Assembly (NCBI GenBank): GCA_030592245.1 | Contig: JAUVJV010000021.1 | Span: forward strand, 1-12,994 | Direction: 5' to 3' | Length of the DNA stretch: 12,994 nt | Source of the DNA: Candidatus Eiseniibacteriota bacterium | GTDB taxonomy: Bacteria; Arandabacterota; Arandabacteria; Arandabacterales; Arandabacteraceae | In this document: piece by piece, positions 6,424-12,994 of the stretch | Layout of the letters: each line of letters begins with the position of its first letter | Position numbering within the stretch: position 1 is the first letter of the stretch | Notes under the pieces: generated by a model | Database searches by the model: none | Told to the model about the DNA's origin: nothing | What the model saw: only the letters and a program-made list of their open reading frames with translations | Translations under genes and position numbers: made by a program

Positions 6424-9400
6424 AAACTGAAACGACAGAGAAGATTAAACTCACCATAAACGGCAAGGAGATCGAGGCCACCGAGGGACAGACCATTCTC
6501 GAGGTGGTGCGCGAGCAGGAGCTTGACTCCATTCCAACGCTCTGCCATTCGCCCGACCTCGAGCCTTACGGGTCCTGCTTCCTCTGCGTGGTGGAGGTGA
6601 AGGGCCGCTGGAACCTGGTGCCGTCCTGCGCCACCCGGGTCTCCCCCGGCATGGAGGTCACCACCAAGAACGATCGTATCACCGCCGCGAGGAAGACGGC
6701 CCTGGAGCTCCTGCTTTCCAACCACTTCGCAGATTGTGTAGCCCCCTGTACGGAAGGCTGCCCTGCCGGCGTGGACGTACAGGGCTATATCGCGCTCTCA
6801 GGGATGGGTCAGTACCGCAAGGCGGTCGATCTCATTCGGGAGACCAACCCGCTTCCCGCCATTTGTGGGCGCGTCTGCGTGCGCAAGTGCGAGGTGGTGT
6901 GCCGCCGGGGCGATGTGGATAAGCCCGTTGGCATAAATGCCATAAAGCGATTCTTAACCGATACTCCCGGCATATATGAAGGGACGCCGCGGCGCGAGGC
7001 CGATACGGGCAAGTCCATCGGCATCATCGGAGCCGGCCCGGCTGGCCTGACCGCTGCCTGGTTCCTGGGCCGGAAGGGCCACAGCATCAAGATCTATGAA
7101 GCCCGGAAGCGCTCGGGAGGAATGCTCCGCTATGGCATACCGACTTACAGGCTGCCCGACGATGTGGTGGATGCCGAGGTTGACTTCATATGCAGGGCGG
7201 GAGCCGAGATCGCCTACGGCGTGACCGTGGGCAAGGATATCACCCTCGATGATATGGTGAGAGACCATGACGCCGTCTTTATCGGCACTGGCGCCTGGAC
7301 CGGAAAGCCCATGAGGGTGGAAGGCGAGTTCGAGACCGAGGGCATAGTCTCGGGCGTGGACTTCCTCTGGGAGACGGTCGAGAATCCCGAGCCCCTCGCA
7401 GGAACGGTGGTGGTCGTGGGTGGCGGCAACACCGCGATGGATGTCGCAAGGACATCCTGGAGGCTCAATGCCGACAAGGTCATCGTCTTATACCGCCGGA
7501 CCAAGGCGGAGATGCCGGCCGATGAGATGGAGATCGAGGACTGCCTCGACGAGGGTATCGAGCTCATGGAGCTCGCGGCCCCCGTGGGCATTGTCTCAGA
7601 CAAGGGCAAGCTCAAGGCGCTTCGCTGCATAAGAATGAAACTCGGCGAGCCGGATGATTCGGGCCGCCGCAGACCCGTTCCCATGGAGGGCTCGGAGTTC
7701 GAGCTTCCCTGCCAGCTGGCCGTGGCCGCGATCGGTCAGAACCCCATCCTGGACGGGATAACATCCGCCGGGGGCGAGGAAGTGGAGCTGACCAAGTGGA
7801 AGACCTTCGTGGTTGATTCGGAGACCATGAAAACCAATATCGATGGCCTCTTTGCCGGCGGCGATAATGCCGAAGACGGCCCCACGGTGGTGATTGACGC
7901 CATAAGGGACGGCCAGAGGGCGGGCAAGGCCATCCACTCTTATCTTACCGGCGCCGAGTTTAAGCCCAAACCCTTCACGGTAACAAAAGAGTTCTGGAGC
8001 AAGCCCGGCAAGGCGGAGCTCGGGCATATCAAGGAAAGTCCCCGCCACGAAGTCCACATGATTGACGTGGAGGCCAGGAGAAGCAACTTCACCGAGGTGG
8101 CCACGGGGCTTGAGTATGAGGATAATGTGCATGAGTGTGCCCGCTGCCTTTCCTGCGGCTGCGTACGCTTCGATGACTGTGAGCTTCGCCTTCACGCCGA
8201 GCGCTATGGCGTCGACATGGAAAAGTACAAGGGCCAGGTCCGTAAGCACAAGGTGGACGAGCGCCATCCCTATATAATCTATGATCCCAACAAATGCATT
8301 CTTTGCACCAGGTGCGTCAGGACATGTGCCCTTATGCTTGCCGTGCCCGCGCTGGGTATGGTGGGCCGGGGCTTCCGCTCTGAGATGAGACCCGCTCTTA
8401 ATGACCCGCTGGTCGAGACCAGCTGTACCAGCTGCGGCAACTGTGTCGATGCATGTCCCACGGGGGCGCTCTCGGTGAAGTATCCCTTCCCGGGGCGCGC
8501 ATCGCTTGAGACCGAAACCGTGGCATCGACCTGCGGCTTCTGTTCGCTGGCCTGCCCCATCGTGGTCAAGCGCTTCGGAGGCGGCCGCTATCACGTATCG
8601 CCTTCAGGTGTTCCGGGAGAGTACCTTTGCCGTTACGGGCGGTTCGGGTATGAGCTCTTCGTGAAGAAGAGGCGCTTGCGGCAGGCCGAGGTCCGAAGGG
8701 GCACCGAACGAAGCAAGCATGACCTCTGTGAGGCCCAGCAGTTGATAGTAACGCAGATGAGGCGCGTCGCGGAGAAGTACGGCCCGGAGAAAGTGGCCGT
8801 CTTCGTCTCACCCGAGCTCACCAATGAGGAGATCTACCTGGCCGGACGGATAGCCAGGGAAGGTCTGGGTACGAGCAATGTCGCTTCGCTTTCGATACTG
8901 GGCGCCGGAAAGGAATCGGGAGCGCTGGATGAGGCCTTCGGCTTCACGGCATCGACCGCCGACAGGGGCGTGATCAAGGATGCCGATCTCATAATATGCA
9001 ATAATACCTCACTTGAGGCCGATCACCAGGTGCTCGCGGTGGATGTTATCCAGACCGCGAAAAACGGGGCCAAGCTGATAGTGGCTAATTCGGCGCTGGG
9101 CAAGATTGACCGGATCATCTCCACGGTCGCCATGGATCCCATGCGCGGCACGGCCGCGGTTCTCTGGAACACGATCATGCAGGTGCTCTTAGACGACGGC
9201 CACTTCAAGCCGGAGACCGTCAAGAAGATGCCCGGCGCGGCCGAGTTCCTGGCAGACCGCGACTTCTCGATCGAGAAGGCCTCCGATGCCTCGGGTATCG
9301 AGGCTAAGGACATCCAAGATGCCGCCGAGATCATCCGCAAAGCCAAGCGTGTGGTATTCATCCATGGTCTTGACCGGGCGCAGGACAGGGCGGTGGGAGA

Positions 9401-10121
9401 CCTAGAGACCCTGGCCAACTTCATCACCCTCCTGCGGGCCGCCGGAGCAAGGGCCGATCTGCTACTTCCGCGAGTTACGGCCAACAGCGCTGCGCTGGAG
9501 ATAATGGGGGCCGATCCCGCCTTCGGTGCGGGCAGGGTGCCGAACCCCGTGGGACTTAAGGGCGCGCAGGATCACACCGGCTTGAGGGAGCTTCTCGCCA
9601 ACGGTGAGATCCGCTCGGCGCTTATCCTCGGAGAGGACCCCATGGCCTGGGGACGGACCGGGGCGTGGTTTGAGAATGTCGAATTCCTCGCGGCCATGGA
9701 CTGGACAAATACCGAGACCACGCAGTATGCCGATATTGTCCTTCCCGGCTCCACATACCTTGAGACTTCAGGCACAAGATGCAACTTCGAAGGCCGGGTG
9801 GTGAAGTTCGCCGAGGCGGTTGAGCCGCCCGCGGGCTTATCCGGCAGAGAGGTCCTGGAAGGGCTTGCCGCGGAGTTCGGCATCCCAAGGAGCGACGATC
9901 TTACGGCCGACCTGGCCCAGATAGTCGGAGATAAACTCGGGCTCTTGAGAGCCTTCTACTGGAATACGGGACAGGACCGGGAGCATGAGGGTAAGGCGCG
10001 CCTCGTACCGACCGGTCCGGGAACCGGCAGAGTAGCTATCCAGCCCCCGCTCACCCACGGTGAGAAGTATAAGAAGGAGATCCGCGAGGTGGGCACCGAG
10101 AGATTCCGGGTAAGGTCTTAG
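6420..10121 (+). CDS. stnC: NuoG-GltD-MopB fusion subunit of an Stn-type transhydrogenase (NADPH side)
   Basis: This 1233-residue multidomain protein begins with a NuoG-type [2Fe-2S] domain (C42, C53, C56, C70, exact Cx10Cx2Cx13C). A junction follows where a NuoG-like histidine (H102) leads into GltD-type cluster cysteines (C106, C110, C114; C149, C153, C157, C161). Next is a GltD/NfnB-like flavoprotein with FAD loop G204-x-G-x-x-G209, NAD(P) loop GGGNTAMD (334-341), YRRT (358-361), usual for NADPH, and AGGDN near 480. A cysteine cluster follows (573, 576, 579, 581, 587), then two [4Fe-4S] motifs (626, 629, 632, 636; 669, 672, 675, 679). The last part is a molybdopterin-oxidoreductase-like domain with its own cluster (705, 708, 712, 737) to about residue 1165. 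The expected Cys/Sec metal ligand is absent, so this domain is probably structural, as in NuoG. ATG at 6420 overlaps the previous stop; an upstream in-frame GTG at 6363 lies inside stnB. Role inferred: NADPH-reactive subunit exchanging electrons with the StnAB core. Confidence 0.85.
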   Translation: MKTETTEKIKLTINGKEIEATEGQTILEVVREQELDSIPTLCHSPDLEPYGSCFLCVVEVKGRWNLVPSCATRVSPGMEVTTKNDRITAARKTALELLLSNHFADCVAPCTEGCPAGVDVQGYIALSGMGQYRKAVDLIRETNPLPAICGRVCVRKCEVVCRRGDVDKPVGINAIKRFLTDTPGIYEGTPRREADTGKSIGIIGAGPAGLTAAWFLGRKGHSIKIYEARKRSGGMLRYGIPTYRLPDDVVDAEVDFICRAGAEIAYGVTVGKDITLDDMVRDHDAVFIGTGAWTGKPMRVEGEFETEGIVSGVDFLWETVENPEPLAGTVVVVGGGNTAMDVARTSWRLNADKVIVLYRRTKAEMPADEMEIEDCLDEGIELMELAAPVGIVSDKGKLKALRCIRMKLGEPDDSGRRRPVPMEGSEFELPCQLAVAAIGQNPILDGITSAGGEEVELTKWKTFVVDSETMKTNIDGLFAGGDNAEDGPTVVIDAIRDGQRAGKAIHSYLTGAEFKPKPFTVTKEFWSKPGKAELGHIKESPRHEVHMIDVEARRSNFTEVATGLEYEDNVHECARCLSCGCVRFDDCELRLHAERYGVDMEKYKGQVRKHKVDERHPYIIYDPNKCILCTRCVRTCALMLAVPALGMVGRGFRSEMRPALNDPLVETSCTSCGNCVDACPTGALSVKYPFPGRASLETETVASTCGFCSLACPIVVKRFGGGRYHVSPSGVPGEYLCRYGRFGYELFVKKRRLRQAEVRRGTERSKHDLCEAQQLIVTQMRRVAEKYGPEKVAVFVSPELTNEEIYLAGRIAREGLGTSNVASLSILGAGKESGALDEAFGFTASTADRGVIKDADLIICNNTSLEADHQVLAVDVIQTAKNGAKLIVANSALGKIDRIISTVAMDPMRGTAAVLWNTIMQVLLDDGHFKPETVKKMPGAAEFLADRDFSIEKASDASGIEAKDIQDAAEIIRKAKRVVFIHGLDRAQDRAVGDLETLANFITLLRAAGARADLLLPRVTANSAALEIMGADPAFGAGRVPNPVGLKGAQDHTGLRELLANGEIRSALILGEDPMAWGRTGAWFENVEFLAAMDWTNTETTQYADIVLPGSTYLETSGTRCNFEGRVVKFAEAVEPPAGLSGREVLEGLAAEFGIPRSDDLTADLAQIVGDKLGLLRAFYWNTGQDREHEGKARLVPTGPGTGRVAIQPPLTHGEKYKKEIREVGTERFRVRS

Positions 10122-10132
10122 AAGTGGCCGGG

Positions 10133-10159
10133 GGCGCGGCGCAAGGTTACTGCGGCGCC
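10133..10159 (+). other. GC-rich hairpin between the stnC-like and kinase genes
   Basis: Nine pairs with a two-base bulge form from 10133-10137 plus 10140-10143 against 10151-10154 plus 10155-10159, leaving a seven-base loop. No T-run follows, so it is unlikely to be a full terminator. It could protect the upstream mRNA or reduce expression of the downstream signalling genes. This is a structural observation only. Confidence 0.3.
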
Positions 10160-10200
10160 TTAGCGGGCCGCGGGCGTCTTACCGGACATGGGAGGCGCGA

Positions 10201-12189
10201 TTGATCAGGCTTAAGAACCTCTACGACTTCATGGAAGGCAGCTTCGACTACCTTCTCATCCTCGATGATAATGAGCGCTTGATTCACGCGAGCGATCTCT
10301 TCCGGAAAGACTGCCTGCCCGGCGGACACTCCGATAATGAGATCACCCTGGAGGGGCTTGTCTCCGACTTCTCGCTCAAGACCTTCCGGTCGGCGATGGC
10401 CAAGGCGAAGGCGGGCAACCGCGCCATAGCCGTCTTTTCCCCATCCGATGATGAGGCCTGCTCGATACCCTTGAAGGTAGGGCATGCCGCAGTTGAAGAG
10501 GGCGGCATCTACGTATTCTTCGGGAACAAGTTTGGAGGCCTGAGCCAGCGCACCGAGTCGGAGAAAGACGAGAGAATCAACGAGCTTGCCTGCCTCTACA
10601 GGGTGATGGAGTGGATAGAGGTATCCCCTACGACAGAGTCCTTCTTTACCGAACTGCCCCGGTACCTCAGCTCCGGGGTGCTTTATCCCGAAGAGGTCGT
10701 GGTCCACTCGGTATACGAGGGGGTCGAGTACGGCCAGGAGCCTTCGCCGGACAATCACATCTCGGTGACGCTGGTTGTGGGGGGCAAGGAGAAGGGTGTG
10801 ATCCGGGTGGGTTACCTGGATGACCAGTACCAGCTGCTTCCTGAGGAGCAGAAGATGCTGAGCGAGATCGGCAGGACCCTTAACTTCGCCCTCGAGCGAC
10901 GGGAGTACAGGGACAAGCTCCGGATGAAGCAGGAGGAAGAGAAGGAGTACAGCAATCGCCTTGAGAAGCTCGAAGCTGAGATCACATCGAGAACCGCAGA
11001 GCTCGAGGAGCAGCGCGAGAACCTGGGCATAGTGAATTCCTACCTCGACCGGGTGAGCAACGGCTGGGAGGAGTCCAAGGGCAGGCTCGAGACCATGTTT
11101 GAGGCTATCCCCGATGATGTTGTCTTGATCGATAAGAACCGCAAGATCGTCATGACCAACAGGGACGATATCCAGGCCGGGGGGCACTGCTACGAGGGCT
11201 TCTTCGGCAGGGATCGGCCCTGCGAGGATTGCCGCCTGGCGAGGATCTTGAAGGATAAGACCCCGCTTACGATTTCGATAAAGCACGAGGACCGATATCT
11301 GCAGGTCCACGCCCTTCCGGTCTACAACAAGGACCATGAGGTGGACGGGATTCTTGAGTTCTACAGGGATGTAACGCTGGAGAAGACCTATGAGCAGCAG
11401 CTCCAGCAGGCCGACAAGCTTGCCTCGCTCGGGCAGCTGGTGAGCGGTATCGGGCATGAGATCAATAACCCCAACCAGTTCATTCGCGGCAATATCAAGA
11501 TCATCAAGCAGTCGCTCGATGACATGCTTCCCATAGTCGACGATCATTACGCATCGCATCAGGACCTTAAGATCGCGAGACTCAAGTATGACTTCTTCCG
11601 TGAGCACATAATGACCCTGGTCGACGATATGGCTCACGGCTCGGAGCGCATCAAGGCCATCGTGGAGAGCCTGCGCAACTTCGCCCGGAAGGATGAAGGG
11701 CTGCTGGTGGATACCGTGGACATCAATACCCTGATCGAGGCCAGCGCCAGGCTCGTGCATAACGAGGTGCATAAGCGGGCTGAAATCGAGCTGGACCTGG
11801 TGCCCAATCTCCCGACCTTTATCGGCAACTCCCAGAAGATCGAGCAGGTGCTGATTAACCTGCTGGTCAATGCGGGACAGGCCATGCCGGATGACGGGAA
11901 GGGCATGATCAAGGTGCGGACCGGTGAGGATGGGGGGAATATCGTTGTCAAGATTGAGGATAATGGTAAGGGGATGACCGAGAAGACCAGGAAGATGATC
12001 TTCGATCCCTTCTTCACCACGAAACGGGCGAAGGGTGGAACCGGGCTGGGACTTGCCATAGCCTTTAAGATCATCAGCGAGCATGGCGGCAGTATCTCGG
12101 TCTCCAGCGAGCTCAATGTGGGTACGACTTTCACCATCCGGATACCTGCGGGCAAGAAGACGCAGGTGGCGGCCAAGGAAAAGCCATGA
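10201..12189 (+). CDS. Soluble PAS/GAF sensor histidine kinase with a cysteine-rich PAS domain
   Basis: The 662-residue protein has no membrane segment, so it should sense a cytoplasmic signal. The order is a PAS-like domain (about 1-108), a GAF-like domain (about 120-235), a charged coiled coil (about 236-290), a second PAS (about 296-400) holding C330-x10-C341-x2-C344, a dimerisation/phospho-acceptor region with H419 in G-I-G-H-E-I-N-N-P, and a GHKL ATPase domain with N557 in the N-box, DNGKG (587-591), FDPFFTTK and GTGLGLA (613-619). All catalytic boxes look intact. TTG at 10201 is preceded by GGAGG (10191-10195) at five bases, a good start; the gene follows stnC by 79 bases. The three cysteines could bind metal or an iron-sulfur cluster or act as thiols, which would suit a redox sensor beside a redox enzyme; this is inference. 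The stop overlaps the next regulator's start, so that regulator is the likely partner. Confidence 0.9.
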   Translation: MIRLKNLYDFMEGSFDYLLILDDNERLIHASDLFRKDCLPGGHSDNEITLEGLVSDFSLKTFRSAMAKAKAGNRAIAVFSPSDDEACSIPLKVGHAAVEEGGIYVFFGNKFGGLSQRTESEKDERINELACLYRVMEWIEVSPTTESFFTELPRYLSSGVLYPEEVVVHSVYEGVEYGQEPSPDNHISVTLVVGGKEKGVIRVGYLDDQYQLLPEEQKMLSEIGRTLNFALERREYRDKLRMKQEEEKEYSNRLEKLEAEITSRTAELEEQRENLGIVNSYLDRVSNGWEESKGRLETMFEAIPDDVVLIDKNRKIVMTNRDDIQAGGHCYEGFFGRDRPCEDCRLARILKDKTPLTISIKHEDRYLQVHALPVYNKDHEVDGILEFYRDVTLEKTYEQQLQQADKLASLGQLVSGIGHEINNPNQFIRGNIKIIKQSLDDMLPIVDDHYASHQDLKIARLKYDFFREHIMTLVDDMAHGSERIKAIVESLRNFARKDEGLLVDTVDINTLIEASARLVHNEVHKRAEIELDLVPNLPTFIGNSQKIEQVLINLLVNAGQAMPDDGKGMIKVRTGEDGGNIVVKIEDNGKGMTEKTRKMIFDPFFTTKRAKGGTGLGLAIAFKIISEHGGSISVSSELNVGTTFTIRIPAGKKTQVAAKEKP

Positions 12190-12994
12190 AGCGAATACTG
12201 ATTGTCGACGACGACCCGGCGGTTACCAATTACCTGATGGTCTTCCTTATGCAGACCGGCCTCTTCGAGACAACCGTGGTCAACGATTCGAGGGACGTGG
12301 CCGGCCTCTTAGGAAGCGAGACCTTCGACATCATCCTCCTGGACATGGACATGCCCAATGTGAGCGGCATGGATATCCTGGCAAGCATGCGAGGGAAGGG
12401 GATGGACACTCCGGTCGTGGTGCTCACCGGCGTGAGCGACGTGGACCTGGCGGTTCGCGCCATGAAGCTCGGAGCCTTCGACTATCTTATTAAACCTGTG
12501 GATGATGAGAAGTTGCTCGAGGTCTTGGACAATGCCATGGAGCACAGCGTCCTGCACAGGTCTATCGACAAGATGCCCGAGGGACTGGCCCGGACAGATC
12601 TTGAGCATGCGGATGCCTTCGAGCGTTTCGCTACCCAGGATAAGATCATGATCCACCTGTTCCATCAGGCCGAGAAAGTTGCTTCGAGCGATCTCAGCAT
12701 TTTTATCTGGGGCGAGAGCGGGACCGGCAAGGAGACGCTGGCCAAGGCCATCCACGAAGCCAGCCCCCGGCGAGAGATGCCCTTCGTCGCGGCGGAGGCC
12801 GACAGCCAGGACCCTGAGGCATTTCCCGCCTTCCTCTTCGGCCAGGACAAGACCTGGAGTGGCGCGCGCGAGGAACAGCCCGGTATCCTTGAGGAAGCCA
12901 ATCACGGCACACTGTTCTTAAATCACATAGATGCCCTGATGGCCCCGGTTCAGGTGAGGCTGAAGCGCTTCCTGCAGACCGGTGAATACTATCG
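12186..12994 (+). CDS. NtrC-like response regulator with degenerate AAA+ domain, truncated by the window edge
   Basis: Only the first 269 residues are in the window and no stop is reached. The start codon overlaps the kinase stop as ATGA. Residues 1-120 are an intact receiver: D8-D9-D10, phospho-acceptor D53 (L-L-D-M-D-M-P), T81 and K103. After a linker, an NtrC-family AAA+ domain starts near 150 with Walker A GESGTGKE (176-183) intact. Where sigma54 activators carry GAFTGA, this protein reads F-G-Q-D-K-T-W-S-G-A (218-227), one residue short and without the key F-T. Where Walker B should end L-F-L-D-E-I it reads L-F-L-N-H-I (243-248), with both acidic residues lost. ATP hydrolysis and sigma54 contact are therefore doubtful. 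It may bind nucleotide without turnover or act as a scaffold or sigma54-independent regulator. A C-terminal DNA-binding domain, if present, lies outside the window. Confidence 0.88.
   Translation, partial: MKRILIVDDDPAVTNYLMVFLMQTGLFETTVVNDSRDVAGLLGSETFDIILLDMDMPNVSGMDILASMRGKGMDTPVVVLTGVSDVDLAVRAMKLGAFDYLIKPVDDEKLLEVLDNAMEHSVLHRSIDKMPEGLARTDLEHADAFERFATQDKIMIHLFHQAEKVASSDLSIFIWGESGTGKETLAKAIHEASPRREMPFVAAEADSQDPEAFPAFLFGQDKTWSGAREEQPGILEEANHGTLFLNHIDALMAPVQVRLKRFLQTGEYY

Noticed and set aside
7596..8594. 332-codon open frame on the - strand inside the stnC-like gene
   Set aside because: The + strand encodes conserved FAD, NADPH and iron-sulfur motifs across the same stretch; the - frame has no recognisable domain.
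6420..10121. Annotation of the long gene as an active formate dehydrogenase or as glutamate synthase small subunit
   Set aside because: The C-terminal domain lacks the Cys/Sec ligand motif needed for formate oxidation. The GltD-like part is fused within a NuoG-like protein with no glutamate synthase large subunit nearby.
10147..12084. Very long open frame (645 codons) on the - strand opposite the kinase gene
   Set aside because: It lies exactly antisense to a kinase with all catalytic boxes and a good ribosome site. Its translation is a low-complexity L/V/H/D-rich product typical of antisense frames in GC-rich genes, and it has no ribosome site or family motif.
1..12994. CRISPR array, tRNA or rRNA genes, integrase or insertion-sequence genes
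   Set aside because: No regularly spaced direct repeats, no cloverleaf-like segments, no rRNA-like stretches and no transposase or integrase motifs were seen on reading both strands.

Overview
The window reads as part of the chromosome of an anaerobic bacterium with fairly high GC. The main evidence is an iron-sulfur- and flavin-rich soluble redox complex that fits the ferredoxin-dependent, electron-bifurcating Stn transhydrogenase (Sporomusa-type Nfn). Stn complexes are known from acetogens, and related modules occur in other strict anaerobes. No rRNA or other marker fixes the phylum, so taxonomy is left open.

Layout. Positions 1-144 hold a rho-independent terminator of an upstream gene and the leader of a nitroreductase/SagB-type flavoprotein gene (145-894, +). 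A convergent gene (938-2638, -) encodes a 566-residue protein with a ChaN-like domain followed by a C-terminal half I do not recognise. The divergent intergenic region 2639-2916 carries a perfect 30-bp inverted repeat of a REP/RAYT-like type and a sigma70-like promoter pointing right. Everything from 2917 to the end is on the + strand. It consists of a response regulator without a DNA-binding domain but with two Lrp/RAM-like domains (2917-3906), the three redox genes (stnA-like 4045-4569, stnB-like 4645-6423, stnC-like 6420-10121), a soluble PAS/GAF histidine kinase (10201-12189), and an NtrC-like response regulator cut by the window edge (12186-12994). Two gene pairs overlap by ATGA (stnB/stnC and kinase/regulator), and the other gaps are 75-138 nt, so one operon is plausible.

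How the genes may work together. StnA-like (NuoE fold) and StnB-like (NuoF fold, FMN and NADH site, extra ferredoxin clusters) would form the NADH- and ferredoxin-reactive bifurcating core. StnC-like joins a NuoG-type [2Fe-2S] domain, a GltD/NfnB-like FAD-NADPH domain, further [4Fe-4S] clusters and a molybdopterin-oxidoreductase-like domain that has lost its metal-ligand motif. The expected reaction links NADH, NADPH and ferredoxin. The flanking signalling genes suggest that redox or nucleotide state is sensed and relayed: the kinase has a three-cysteine PAS domain, the first regulator has RAM-type ligand-binding folds, and the last regulator has an AAA+ domain missing both its sigma54-contact loop and its Walker B acidic residues. 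The least ordinary part of the window is this combination: a bifurcating transhydrogenase bracketed by non-standard two-component proteins.
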